A stretch of DNA of 64,000 nucleotides. Source: Prosthecobacter sp. GTDB taxonomy: Bacteria > Verrucomicrobiota > Verrucomicrobiia > Verrucomicrobiales > Verrucomicrobiaceae. The notes beneath the pieces are model-generated. The model did no database searches, had not been told where the DNA came from, and was given only the letters and a program-made list of their open reading frames with translations. The stretch is taken from contig JAURHS010000005.1 of NCBI GenBank assembly GCA_030833205.1, positions 1-64,000 on the forward strand. The letters are read 5' to 3'. The position numbers and the translations under genes were made by a program. The stretch's first letter is position 1, and each line of letters opens with the position of its first letter. Positions 33,357-42,508 of the stretch are shown one piece after another.

Positions 33357-34523
33357 ATGAGCAGCGCCGCCACTCCGGGCAAACCGGTCTACAATGTCAA
33401 AAATCCATGCCCTGCCCGCGTGGCCGTGGCGCATGACATTTCAGCGGCGGATGCGCCGAAGCAAACCCGGCACTACGAGCTCGATCTTGGCGACAGTGGC
33501 TTGGAGTACCTGCCCGGTGATTCCCTGGCCGTGCAACCGCAGAACGACCCTGAGTTGGTGGCGCAAGTCCTGCAAGCGCAGGGTTGGAGCGGAGAGGAAG
33601 TGGTGACTCATCCCAAAACCGCGGCACCTGCCCCGCTGGCCCAGGCCCTGCTCGAAGGTTGCCTGATCACTTCAGCAGAGCCCAAACTGCTGGAGGCCAT
33701 CGTGCGCAAAAGCGGCGAGGGACATCCGCATGCCGCCCTGCTGCTGCCCGAAAACAAGGCAGCCCTGCAACAGCATCTCTACGGGCGCGACGCCCTGGAC
33801 CTGCTGCAGGAAAATCCAGCGCTGCGCTTCGAGCCGCAGGAGTTCATCAGCCTGCTGAAGAAACTCAACATTCGCCTGTATTCCATCAGCAGCAGCCAGC
33901 GCGAGAACCCGCGCAGTGTGCATCTCACCATTGCCACGGTGCGCTACCAAAGCCATGGCCGCAGTCGCAGTGGGGTGTGCTCCACCTTTCTCGCCGAACG
34001 GATTGAGGTCGGGCGCAGTGTGGTGCCCGTGTTTGTGAATTCAGGCAAGGGCTTCCGCCTGCCAGAGCCAGACGAGGAAACGCCCATCATCATGGTCGGC
34101 CCAGGCACGGGCATTGCCCCCTTCCGCGCCTTTTTGCAGGAGCGCCGAGCCACCGCAGCTCGGGGCAGGGCCTGGCTGTTTTTTGGCGAGGTCAGCGAGC
34201 GAAGCTGCTTTTTCTATCGCGAGGAATTCGAGCAGCATCTGCGCGATGGCAGCCTGCATCAGTTGACCACGGCCTGGAGCCGCGATCAGGCGCAGAAGAT
34301 CTATGTGCAACATCGCATGCTTGAGCAGGGGGCGCAGCTCTGGCAGTGGCTGCAGCAGGGCGCCATCGTCTATGTCTGTGGCGACGCGTCGCGCATGGCC
34401 GCCGATGTGGATGCAGCACTGCACCAGATTGTTGCACAGCACGGCGGCATGGACGCCGAGTCGGCCGCGGCCTGGATGCAGAATCTGCGCGATGCCAAGC
34501 GCTACCGCCGCGATGTGTACTGA
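33357..34523 (+). CDS. CysJ-like FAD/NADPH reductase lacking the flavodoxin domain
   Basis: 388 aa. The protein corresponds to the FAD-binding and NADPH-binding parts of sulfite reductase flavoprotein alpha/cytochrome P450 reductase. Motifs are RLYSISSS (FAD, about 173), GVCSTFL, GPGTGIAPFRAFLQER (NADP, about 248), a late CGD region and the terminal KRYRRDVY with a C-terminal aromatic that stacks on FAD in this family. The N-terminal FMN/flavodoxin domain of CysJ is missing, so it must pass electrons to a separate flavodoxin/ferredoxin or directly to an acceptor. Placement after the TonB receptor allows a role in reductive iron release, but sulfite reduction is equally possible. Confidence 0.85.
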   Translation: MSSAATPGKPVYNVKNPCPARVAVAHDISAADAPKQTRHYELDLGDSGLEYLPGDSLAVQPQNDPELVAQVLQAQGWSGEEVVTHPKTAAPAPLAQALLEGCLITSAEPKLLEAIVRKSGEGHPHAALLLPENKAALQQHLYGRDALDLLQENPALRFEPQEFISLLKKLNIRLYSISSSQRENPRSVHLTIATVRYQSHGRSRSGVCSTFLAERIEVGRSVVPVFVNSGKGFRLPEPDEETPIIMVGPGTGIAPFRAFLQERRATAARGRAWLFFGEVSERSCFFYREEFEQHLRDGSLHQLTTAWSRDQAQKIYVQHRMLEQGAQLWQWLQQGAIVYVCGDASRMAADVDAALHQIVAQHGGMDAESAAAWMQNLRDAKRYRRDVY

Positions 34524-34529
34524 GGCGGC

Positions 34530-34544
34530 AAGGCCCCAGGCCTT
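34530..34544. terminator. Hairpin spanning a convergent junction
   Basis: AAGGCC-CCA-GGCCTT, a 6-bp stem with a 3-nt loop, fills the 19-bp gap between the CysJ-like and osmC stop codons and overlaps the latter. No U-tract. Confidence 0.45.
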
Positions 34545-34956
34545 ACTCCATCCACAGGAAATTCACCGGCTTGTTGATGCCAGGATGAAGGCTGTTGAGC
34601 ACCGGGCAGGAGAGCGCGGCTGATTCAAGAATCTGGCGGTCGGGATGGCTGGCCGGCAACCCCACCTCAACGGTGACCGGCAGACGCACGATGCGTCTTG
34701 GCAGGTCCTGGCTCATTTCCTTTTCAATCGTCACCTTGAGCTGAGGGATGTCGTAGCCCTGCATCCTGGCCTTGATGCCCATGACCGTGGCCATGCAGGA
34801 GGCCAGGGCCGTGGCCACCAAATCCGTGGGCGAGAAATTTTCACCCTTGCCGTGGTTGTCCACCGGGGCGTCGGTGTGCAGGCGGCTGGAGGACGGGCCG
34901 TGAGTGGCCTCGCAACGCAGGTTGCCTTGGTACTGGATTTCAATGCGAACGCTCAT
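34543..34956 (-). CDS. OsmC/Ohr-family protein
   Basis: 137 aa from ATG 34956; the ORF-track start at 35001 adds 15 residues not expected in the family. It has the OsmC fold with the two peroxidatic cysteine motifs, LASCMATVMG and AALSCPVLNSL. Family members reduce organic hydroperoxides using dithiol cofactors in the cytoplasm. The N-terminus (VRIEIQYQGNLRCEA) matches the OsmC/YhfA subgroup more than Ohr. It converges with the reductase gene. Confidence 0.88.
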   Translation of the reverse strand: MSVRIEIQYQGNLRCEATHGPSSSRLHTDAPVDNHGKGENFSPTDLVATALASCMATVMGIKARMQGYDIPQLKVTIEKEMSQDLPRRIVRLPVTVEVGLPASHPDRQILESAALSCPVLNSLHPGINKPVNFLWME

Positions 34957-35057
34957 GGTGGGTTGTTGAGATAAACGCGCCAGAGGCAAGGCCGCAAGCA
35001 TGCATTTGTCGGTGCGCGGTCAAAAAAAGAAAGGATGGGGCAGCCATGATGGCGCGC

Positions 35058-36545
35058 TCAGAAGCCAATCGCGTAGTAGCCATCCAAGGAGATCTGTGCC
35101 GCTTCGGCAAAGGAGATCCAACGCTCGACAAATCGTTCACCCCAGCTGTCGCTGAAGGCCATCTCTCCAGTGTCCTTGTTGTAGCCGATGATGAGCACCA
35201 CATGGTTGGTCTCCTTGTCCTTGGGCAGCTTGGCCTGGGCGGACTCGCTTTCAATGCGGGTTTTCCACGAGGCCCAATCACTGACATTGCGTCGTTCTTC
35301 GCTGCGGCGATTGGCGATCTTGTTGAACTCTTCCGTGCTCTGCAGCAGCCACATGACGGGAATACCGCGGTCAATCCAGCGTGCCACATCCTTGAGTTCC
35401 AGTTTGCCCTGCCAGCTGTCAAAGGAGCGGCTCTTGGAGCGAATCAAGCGACCCACGCTGTCGAACAAGCGCACCAGACTGGTGCCTCCGCCGTACCCGG
35501 AACTGCCGGCATTGGCCAACACGTACATGTCGGCAGGCATGCCCATGAAGCGCATGGCGCGCTCCACGGTGGCAGGGGCGCAGTAGCCCTTGGGCCCCTG
35601 GTCCACCATCGGGATGTTCTTGAGCACCACATCGCCATTGGGGCGGCGTTCAAGGCTGGAGCGCGCAAACTCGCGCACCTGCGCGTCGGAGACCTTGGCG
35701 GCCTTGCCTCCCGCATCGGCAAAGGCCGAGGGCACAATCTGCAGTCCGACATACTCCGGTTCCTTGTCCTCACTTTGCGCATCGGCAAGCAGAAGGGCAT
35801 GACCGCGCCAGTCCCAGCGTTGCATGTTCATGCGCCCCGCGCCGCGCTCGCCAAAGCGTTCCTTGCGCGGTTCGCCCAGCAGCTTGGTCAAGGATGCGGC
35901 AATGGCCTGCAGATCCTTGTCCATCGCCTCGCGCACAATCTTGCCGGCCTGCTCTGGTGGCGTGTCCTTGTCGAAGTGCATTTCACCACTGCCCTTGGCC
36001 CCAAACAAATCGCCCTTGTTGGCAAAGACCAGCGATAGCGAGGTGACCTTGTCCTTCTGGGCGTAGAGGGCCACGGAGTAGGGATGGGCCCCCATCCACT
36101 TGAGGTCAGGTTTTGGGTAGAGACGATAACTGGACTGGTCCTGGGTCTTGGACTCCTGAGGCAACTGCAGCCTCTGAGCCACGGCAGCGGCGTCGCTTTG
36201 CCACAGAGCCTCGTCGGCAAACAAGGCCGCGCCAATGGCCTCATTGAGCGCGCTAGGCTCAACCTTGTCCTGCGGTCCGGAGCTTGCAGGGACCGCGCTC
36301 AACGAGTTGGCTGCAGCCTTGATGTAGGCCTGATCCGCAGGACTCAGCGATGAGAGAGGCAGGACAAAATTCTGACCGTCCTCGCGCTGGATGGTAACCT
36401 GATCGCCTTTGACCCCGACCAGCCTTGCCTTGATGCTGGCACCGCGTGCATTGGTGAAGGTGCGCAGCTCGGTGGTTGCCGCCTGCGCCTCCCCGAGGCA
36501 AATCATGACCAAGGGCAGCAAAAGGCGAAGGAAGGGCAGTTTCAT
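35058..36545 (-). CDS. Exported C39-like cysteine peptidase with SHD1-like domain
   Basis: 495 aa. The signal peptide (LPFLRLLLPLVMICLGEAQA) precedes an SHD1-like segment at about 27-75 (TFTNARGASIKARLVGVKGDQVTIQ...LPLSSLSPADQ). A poorly conserved middle region follows. The C-terminal 190 residues are a papain-like C39-type domain with Cys322 in GYCAPATVERAMRFMG, His448 in NHVVLIIGYN and Asp466 in SDSWG, a complete triad. No ABC transporter or bacteriocin gene is adjacent, so it is not a leader peptidase of the usual type. Periplasmic or extracellular proteolysis is inferred. Confidence 0.8.
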   Translation of the reverse strand: MKLPFLRLLLPLVMICLGEAQAATTELRTFTNARGASIKARLVGVKGDQVTIQREDGQNFVLPLSSLSPADQAYIKAAANSLSAVPASSGPQDKVEPSALNEAIGAALFADEALWQSDAAAVAQRLQLPQESKTQDQSSYRLYPKPDLKWMGAHPYSVALYAQKDKVTSLSLVFANKGDLFGAKGSGEMHFDKDTPPEQAGKIVREAMDKDLQAIAASLTKLLGEPRKERFGERGAGRMNMQRWDWRGHALLLADAQSEDKEPEYVGLQIVPSAFADAGGKAAKVSDAQVREFARSSLERRPNGDVVLKNIPMVDQGPKGYCAPATVERAMRFMGMPADMYVLANAGSSGYGGGTSLVRLFDSVGRLIRSKSRSFDSWQGKLELKDVARWIDRGIPVMWLLQSTEEFNKIANRRSEERRNVSDWASWKTRIESESAQAKLPKDKETNHVVLIIGYNKDTGEMAFSDSWGERFVERWISFAEAAQISLDGYYAIGF

Positions 36546-36614
36546 GGCAGGGATCCCAAGCGGAACGGTCAGGAAAGTACCAGTGCTGGCGGGCTTTTGT
36601 CAAACTGACATCCC

Positions 36615-36627
36615 AGGCCACCGGCCT
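36615..36627 (-). terminator. Hairpin at the end of the GT90 gene
   Basis: AGGCC-ACC-GGCCT includes part of the TAG stop codon of the minus-strand glycosyltransferase gene. Short stem, no U-tract. Confidence 0.3.
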
Positions 36628-37636
36628 ACAGGGGCAACTGTCCGGAGAGGCGGAAGTACTTCTCCGCAACGCGCAGGGCAATCCGACGCTCGAGACCGGG
36701 GTCAAGAAACTGATCCCAATGCCGTTTGCCCGCCTCGAGAATGGGCAGGGCTGCCTGGGGATTGCGGTTGTAGAAATCCATGACCTCGGGCAGGTCGCTG
36801 CCATCGGGGCGGATCTCCACATAGTGCACCCCGGCTTGCAGCCGACCCTCCATGAACCAGCTCTCCACGGTCGGCTTGGGCATCAGGCACAGGGAGTTGG
36901 AGGAGAGAATCCACTTGAGATTGGTGGCCACATCATTGCCCTCAAGGCTGATGATGTAGCGGTGGTCAAGCTGCCCCTGCTTCGACATGAAGGGCCGCCG
37001 GTGTGCGGCCTGTGCCTTGGGGCGAGTGTCTCCAATGTCGGTGTTGGGCAGGCCGCAGGCGGTGGCCAAAAAGGCCTGTCTTCTGGGCTGATGACAGGCA
37101 CCACGGAAGACCGCCAAGGGCTTCTTGTCCACGAAGGGCAGCTGGTCTTGGACACGCTGAAAATGCCGCAGACCATCGAGGTTGAGCAACACGCCGTGAT
37201 TGGGCAATGCACCGATGGGGCGGCTTTTGACAAAACTCGGTGCCGCCGGGTTGTGGCGATTATCGCCAAATTGATAGGCATAGCGCAGGGACTTCGGGAA
37301 GGAGCGGATGACCCGCTTGAAGTCCATGTAATAGCTGCTGTTGTAGGCCTTGTTCCAGTTCAGTCCAAAATGCCGCAGCGCCAGTCTGGCCACGCCACGA
37401 CGCAGCCAAAAGCCCTCCCAACTCATTTGGCGGTAGTTTTTTGCGGTCTCCGGCAGGGCAAAGGGTTGTTCGAGAGCCAGATAATAATCCACGCGGTCCC
37501 TGACCTGCCGCTCCTCCAACTCCGAGGCGCAGCGCAGTTCACCGGTCAAGCGCCGTTGCAGCAAGATGGCGGGAATCAACTGCCGAAGGGTGTGCGCAGA
37601 ATAGTACAGAAATTTGTCTGCATGCAGTCGCCTCAT
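36626..37636 (-). CDS. GT90 (CAP10/LpsA-like) glycosyltransferase
   Basis: 336 aa from ATG 37636; the ORF-track start at 37645 is TTG. The C-terminal half carries the GT90 signature: YIISLEGNDVATNLKWILSSNSLCLMPKP, then SWFMEGRLQAGVHYVEI, as in LPS-modifying LpsA and fungal Cap10. Upstream motifs include VFRGACHQPRRQAF. GT90 enzymes transfer xylose or glucose from UDP-sugars, in bacteria usually to LPS. There is no membrane segment, so it is likely cytoplasmic and membrane-associated. It is divergent from the cytochrome gene by only 68 bases. Acceptor unknown. Confidence 0.82.
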   Translation of the reverse strand: MRRLHADKFLYYSAHTLRQLIPAILLQRRLTGELRCASELEERQVRDRVDYYLALEQPFALPETAKNYRQMSWEGFWLRRGVARLALRHFGLNWNKAYNSSYYMDFKRVIRSFPKSLRYAYQFGDNRHNPAAPSFVKSRPIGALPNHGVLLNLDGLRHFQRVQDQLPFVDKKPLAVFRGACHQPRRQAFLATACGLPNTDIGDTRPKAQAAHRRPFMSKQGQLDHRYIISLEGNDVATNLKWILSSNSLCLMPKPTVESWFMEGRLQAGVHYVEIRPDGSDLPEVMDFYNRNPQAALPILEAGKRHWDQFLDPGLERRIALRVAEKYFRLSGQLPL

Positions 37637-37704
37637 TGGAATCAAGCGTTAGCAGGCGCCGGCACGATCGCAAGGCCGGGTCGTTGCTGACCGTAATTTG
37701 GGGT

Positions 37705-40700
37705 ATGAATCGCTCCCTTCTTCTCGTCGGCATGGCGCTGGCTTTGGGCAGTATGCAGGCCCAACCTGTTTCCCAAAAGGTCAACCTCCTGGACAGCATC
37801 CGCGCCGGTGAGGTGGACTATCACATCAATCCCAAGGCCGATTTCCACGATGCGCCCAAGGATGTCTGGACCTTCAGCAAGGCCGGCGAGTTGGTGGTCA
37901 GTGGCCGTGGCTATGGCTATGTGGCCACCAAGAGGGATTACCGCGACTACCATCTGGTGCTCGAATTCAAATGGGGCGCGCGCACCTGGGGCAAGCGTGA
38001 GAAGGCGGCGCGCGACAACGGGATTTTGCTTCATGCCTATGGCCCACACGGCGCCTATGCCGACACCTGGATGGCCAGCATTGAGGCGCAGATCATCGAA
38101 GGCGGCGTGGGCGACATTCTGGTGCTCTCGCCGAAACTCGCCGATGGCAGCACCCTGACCACCTCACTGAGTGCCTCGTTTGTGTTGGACCGCGACAAGG
38201 AAAAAATCTGGAAGGAAGGCGCGCCAAGACAGACGGTGACCTCAGGCCGCATCAACTGGCGCGGCCGCGATGAGGACTGGAGCGATCGCGTGGGCTTCCG
38301 CGGCAGGCAGGATGTGGAGTCGCCGCCAGGAGATTGGAACCGTCTTGAGGTCATCGCCCGCGGTGATACGCTGGTGTATTATGTCAATGGAGCAAAGGTC
38401 AATGAAGCCTTTGATTGCAAGCCCTCACAGGGCAAGGTGCTGCTGCAGACCGAAGGCGCAGAGATGATCGTGCGCCGCTACGAGCTCTGGCCGCTGGACC
38501 AATTCAAGGAGAAGTGGTCAGCCATTGAGGCCAGTGGCGGCACCGACATCGACAGCGTGCGCGACGGTCAGGACAAACCCCTGACTCCCGAGCAATCGCT
38601 GGCCGCCATTGAACTCGATGGCGACTACGAGGCACAACTCGTCGCCGCTGAGCCACTGGTGGTGGACCCCGTGGAGTGCACCTGGGACGCCCAGGGCCGC
38701 ATGTATGTGGCTGACATGCGCGATTACCCCCTGGGACCGCCAGACCCCAATTTGCCTTGGCTCTCGCGCATTCAACTGCTGCGAGACAAGGACGGAGACG
38801 GCCGCATGGATGAGGCCGTCACCTTTGCTGATCATCTCGATCATGTGCAGGGTCTGCTGCCCTACGACGGCGGTCTGATCGCCACCACGCGCACCCAGAT
38901 TCTCTGGCTCAAGGACAACAATGGCGACGGCCGTGCCGATGTGCAACGCCCGCTGATTGGTGGCTTCAACCCGCGCCACAGCCAACTGCAGGTCAGCGCA
39001 CCGCGATGGGGCCCCGATGGCTGCGTGCACTTCAACAACGGTCTGGACGCCAAGGAAATCTACCCCTGGGACGCGCCGAAGGAAACCACCTCGGTGCCTG
39101 GCAGCAACTTCAAGTGGGACCCGCGCAGCGGCAAGATCACGCCCACCGGTGGCAAGGGGCAATACGGCGGCGGCTTCGACAGCTACGGACATCACTTCTA
39201 CTGCAGCAACCGCAACCCGCTGATGTTCACTGTCCTGCCCCATGAGGCCATGCTGCGCAACCCGCGCGCCGGCATCAGTGACAACAGCGAAAACATTGCC
39301 CCCTACGGTGCGGAAACCCGCGTGTACCCCCTGCAAATCACCCACACCACAGCCGACGCTCACGCTGGCACCAACACCGCCTGCTGTGGTCTGGGGGTTT
39401 ACCGGGGGCAACTCATGAAGGAACTGCACAACCAGGTCTTTGTGCCCGATCCCACCGGACAATTGATCACCCGCTACGAGGTCAAGCCCGAGGGCTCCTC
39501 GCTCAAGGCCCAGCGCATCGGCAAGCGCAGCGAGTTTTTCCGCAGCCGCGATGAATGGTGCCGCCCCGTGAACTTCACCACCGGCCCCGATGAAGCCATT
39601 TATGTCTGCGACATCTATCGCCGCTGGATTGACCACGCGCGCTTCTTCCCCGAGTCCTTCGTCAAGACCCACGACATTCGTCAGGGTGAGCGCCATGGCC
39701 GCATCTGGCGCATCGTGCCCAAGGGCTTCAAGGCCCGTGCCATTGCCGATGGCCGCTTCCACGCCGTGCCTGAAAGTGGCTGGGGCGAGCAACCCGCCGA
39801 GCATCCCCAGCGCGCCGCCATGCTCGCCGCAGCCAAGCTCAGCGAGCCCAAGGAAATCGCCGCCCTGCTGAGCCAATATCCCGAAGACCCCTGGATGGCC
39901 AAGATGGCGGCCAGTGTCAGCGCGGGCAGGATGGGTCAGGTGCTCGCCGCACTCAAGGCCGACTTCTTCGCCCAGGCCAGCAACAACCGCAGCTCCACCC
40001 TGAGACTCTTCGTTGCCGGGGCGCTGGCCGATGCCAAGGGCGATGCGGATGCGGATCTCCTTGCCGCCCTGAGCCTGTTGGACAAAAACCCAGGCAAGCT
40101 GACTTGGTGGAAGCCCTCAATCCTGCTTGGTTTGGGGCGCTGGTCCGCCGGGGCCAAGGGCGCGGTTGGCGAGGAATTGGCGAAACTCAACGCTGCGGTG
40201 GTCAAGGCCGCAGCTGATGCCAGCACGCCGTTGGATGAGAAGCTGGCCATCCTACCCATCTTGGCACAGCGCAGCTTTGCCCAGGTTGAGCCATTGCTGG
40301 AGGGTTGGCTTGAGGCACGCCAGCCCGCAGCCCTGCAACAGGGTGCCCTGGAGTTGTTGCGCAAGTATGCCGCCACCCAAAGCAGCGCCCTCATCTACCG
40401 GTTGTTGGAGCGCAGCGGCCCCAGCCTGCGCCGCGAACTGGTGCCCATCCTCACCGCCAATGCGAGCACGGCATTGGCCTTGTTCAAGCAGATGGAAACG
40501 GGTCGCTACCCCAAGGCCTGGGTGGATGTGGAAACGCGTTGGCGTTATCAGCGTGGCAGCGGTGAAATGACCGACCTGGCGCGACGCCTCTTCGGTCAGA
40601 GCAGCGCAGACCGTGCCGCGGTGCTCAAGACCTATGAATCTGCTGCCCTTGCCCGCGGCGATGCCGCGCGCGGCAAACAGGTGTTTTCCAGTGTCTGCAT

Positions 40701-41058
40701 CAGTTGCCACCGCAAGGATGAGCTGGGGGTGGATGTTGGCCCCTCACTGGCCGATGTGAAGGTCAAGCCCCGCGAGGCCCTGCTCACTGACATCCTCGAC
40801 CCCAACCGCATGTTTGAGGCGCGTTGGAGTGCCTATCAGGTCGAGACCAGGGATGGTCGCAGCTTGAGCGGTTTGATCGCCGAGGAAACGCCGGACCAAA
40901 TCGTCCTGGTGATGATGGGCGGCATTCGCGAGACCTTGCCACGCAGCGCCATCACCAGCATGAAGAGTCTGGATCGCTCGCTCATGCCCCTGGGTCTTGA
41001 GGCGGCGATCACCCCGGATCAAATGCGCGACCTGCTCAGCTTTCTGACCGCCTCCTGA
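37705..41058 (+). CDS. DUF1080 / PVC-type propeller / cytochrome c fusion
   Basis: 1117 aa from ATG 37705, preceded by TTGGGG; earlier in-frame starts lack a signal peptide while this one has MNRSLLLVGMALALGSMQA. Domains: DUF1080 (3-keto-disaccharide hydrolase, LamG-like) about 30-270; a PVC-type membrane-bound dehydrogenase propeller about 300-680 (VDPVECTWDAQGRMYVADMRDYP, DGLDAKEIYPWD-like loops); HEAT-like helices about 700-960; and a PVC-type heme domain with C998-I-S-C-H1002 followed by GVDVGPSLADV and the C-terminal LLSFLTAS. It is probably a periplasmic sugar-oxidising or binding protein passing electrons through its own heme (inference from family). Confidence 0.88.
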   Translation: MNRSLLLVGMALALGSMQAQPVSQKVNLLDSIRAGEVDYHINPKADFHDAPKDVWTFSKAGELVVSGRGYGYVATKRDYRDYHLVLEFKWGARTWGKREKAARDNGILLHAYGPHGAYADTWMASIEAQIIEGGVGDILVLSPKLADGSTLTTSLSASFVLDRDKEKIWKEGAPRQTVTSGRINWRGRDEDWSDRVGFRGRQDVESPPGDWNRLEVIARGDTLVYYVNGAKVNEAFDCKPSQGKVLLQTEGAEMIVRRYELWPLDQFKEKWSAIEASGGTDIDSVRDGQDKPLTPEQSLAAIELDGDYEAQLVAAEPLVVDPVECTWDAQGRMYVADMRDYPLGPPDPNLPWLSRIQLLRDKDGDGRMDEAVTFADHLDHVQGLLPYDGGLIATTRTQILWLKDNNGDGRADVQRPLIGGFNPRHSQLQVSAPRWGPDGCVHFNNGLDAKEIYPWDAPKETTSVPGSNFKWDPRSGKITPTGGKGQYGGGFDSYGHHFYCSNRNPLMFTVLPHEAMLRNPRAGISDNSENIAPYGAETRVYPLQITHTTADAHAGTNTACCGLGVYRGQLMKELHNQVFVPDPTGQLITRYEVKPEGSSLKAQRIGKRSEFFRSRDEWCRPVNFTTGPDEAIYVCDIYRRWIDHARFFPESFVKTHDIRQGERHGRIWRIVPKGFKARAIADGRFHAVPESGWGEQPAEHPQRAAMLAAAKLSEPKEIAALLSQYPEDPWMAKMAASVSAGRMGQVLAALKADFFAQASNNRSSTLRLFVAGALADAKGDADADLLAALSLLDKNPGKLTWWKPSILLGLGRWSAGAKGAVGEELAKLNAAVVKAAADASTPLDEKLAILPILAQRSFAQVEPLLEGWLEARQPAALQQGALELLRKYAATQSSALIYRLLERSGPSLRRELVPILTANASTALALFKQMETGRYPKAWVDVETRWRYQRGSGEMTDLARRLFGQSSADRAAVLKTYESAALARGDAARGKQVFSSVCISCHRKDELGVDVGPSLADVKVKPREALLTDILDPNRMFEARWSAYQVETRDGRSLSGLIAEETPDQIVLVMMGGIRETLPRSAITSMKSLDRSLMPLGLEAAITPDQMRDLLSFLTAS

Positions 41059-41062
41059 GGCG

Positions 41063-41078
41063 GGCTTGAGTCCAAGCC
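41063..41078. terminator. Hairpin in a convergent gap
   Basis: GGCTTG-AGTC-CAAGCC, a 6-bp stem with a 4-nt loop, directly follows the cytochrome-fusion stop. A second short GGCC-TTA-GGCC stem overlaps the DUF1501 stop on the other strand. Confidence 0.45.
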
Positions 41079-41092
41079 ATGCGGCGAAGGCC

Positions 41093-42508
41093 TTAGGCCA
41101 TCACTTCCTTGACCACCTCACCGGCCACATCGGTGAGGCGGAAATCGCGACCGGCATACCGGAAGGTCAGGCGCTCGTGGTCCACCCCCAGCAGGTGCAG
41201 CATGGTGGCGTGCAGGTCGTGGATGTGAACCTTGTTTTCCTGGGCAAACCAACCGTAATCATCGGTGGAGCCATGGGCAAATCCTGGGCGTACACCGCCG
41301 CCGGCCATCCACATCGTGAACCCATGGGGGTTGTGGTCGCGACCGTCCTTGCCCTGCGCCGTGGGCGTGCGCCCAAACTCGCCGCCCCAGAGCACCAGCG
41401 TGTCCTCCAGCAAGCCTCGACTGCGCAAATCGCGCAGCAAGCCGGCAATGGGTTTGTCCACCTCGGCAGCGTTCTTGCTGTGTCCCTTGTAGAGATTGCC
41501 GTGCTGATCCCACTGCACCTCGCTGTCGCTGTGCGTCACCTGCACGAAGCGCACGCCGCGTTCCAAAAAGCGCCTGGCCATCAGACACTGGCGACCAAAG
41601 GGCGCGGTGACCGGATTGTCCAGGCCGTAGAGTCGGTGCGTGGCTGCGCTTTCACGCGAGATGTCCTGCGTCTCAGGCATGGTGCCCTGCATGCGAAAGG
41701 CCAACTCGAAGCTGCTGATGCGTCCTTCCAGCGCGGCATTGGCTCCGGCCTGCTCCAAATGCTGCGCATTGGCCTGCGCCAGAAAGTCGAGTTGCAGGCG
41801 CTGCTCCCGCGCACTCAAGCGCGGGTTGACGATGTGGCGAACCATGGCCTGGCTGGAGTCCACACTGGCATTGCCAATCGGGGTGCCCTGAGTCCAGGCG
41901 GGCAGGAAGGCTGCGCCCCAATTGTTGACGCCGCCATGGGCCAAGGTGGGGCAGATGGTGATGAAGCCTGGCAGGTTGTTGTTCTCGCTGCCCAAGCCGT
42001 AAACCACCCAGGAGCCCATGCTGGGGCGCACCTGCGTGTCGCTGCCGGTGTGCAATTTCAACAGCGCGCCACCATGCGCCGGATTGGTGCCATGCAGGGA
42101 GCGCACCACACAGAGCTCATCCACCATCTTGGCCACCTCGGGAAACAACTCGCTGACCGGCAGGCCGCTTTGCCCGTGTTGCTTGAAGCTCCAAGGCGAC
42201 TTGAGCAACTTGCCCGTGGCGGCAAAGGTCACGCGCGGGGTCTTGAATGGATAGGGCTTGCCATCATCGCGCTGCAACAAGGGCTTGGGGTCAAAGGTGT
42301 CCACCGCGGAGGGACCGCCCTTCATGAACAAAAAAATCACGCGCTTGGCGCGGGGAGCATGGCGCGCCGCCTTGGCCAGCACCGGATTATTGCCCTCGGC
42401 GGCAAGCAGACCCTGCAGGGCCAGCATGCCGAAGCCTGCCGCCCCCTGCCCCAACCACTGACGACGGCTGAAGGGCTGTCCTGATTGCAAGGAGGCGAAG
42501 GGGTTCAT
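41093..42508 (-). CDS. DUF1501 protein, Tat-exported (copy 2)
   Basis: 471 aa from ATG 42508, which overlaps the upstream PSD1 stop as ATGA; the ORF-track start at 42607 lies inside that gene. A twin-arginine signal is visible (SRRQWLGQGAAGFGMLALQG). Core motifs are FMKGGPSAVDTFDPKP, GGEFGRTPTAQGKDGRDHNPHGF and HATMLHLLGVDHERL. Of the three copies, it is the classical form found downstream of PSD1 genes across Planctomycetes and Verrucomicrobia. Reaction not established. Translational coupling implies a complex or a shared pathway with the PSD1 protein. Confidence 0.9.
   Translation of the reverse strand: MNPFASLQSGQPFSRRQWLGQGAAGFGMLALQGLLAAEGNNPVLAKAARHAPRAKRVIFLFMKGGPSAVDTFDPKPLLQRDDGKPYPFKTPRVTFAATGKLLKSPWSFKQHGQSGLPVSELFPEVAKMVDELCVVRSLHGTNPAHGGALLKLHTGSDTQVRPSMGSWVVYGLGSENNNLPGFITICPTLAHGGVNNWGAAFLPAWTQGTPIGNASVDSSQAMVRHIVNPRLSAREQRLQLDFLAQANAQHLEQAGANAALEGRISSFELAFRMQGTMPETQDISRESAATHRLYGLDNPVTAPFGRQCLMARRFLERGVRFVQVTHSDSEVQWDQHGNLYKGHSKNAAEVDKPIAGLLRDLRSRGLLEDTLVLWGGEFGRTPTAQGKDGRDHNPHGFTMWMAGGGVRPGFAHGSTDDYGWFAQENKVHIHDLHATMLHLLGVDHERLTFRYAGRDFRLTDVAGEVVKEVMA

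Noticed and set aside
41066-42484. 472-aa plus-strand ORF
   Set aside because: Shadow of the minus-strand DUF1501 gene, which has a Tat signal and conserved motifs.
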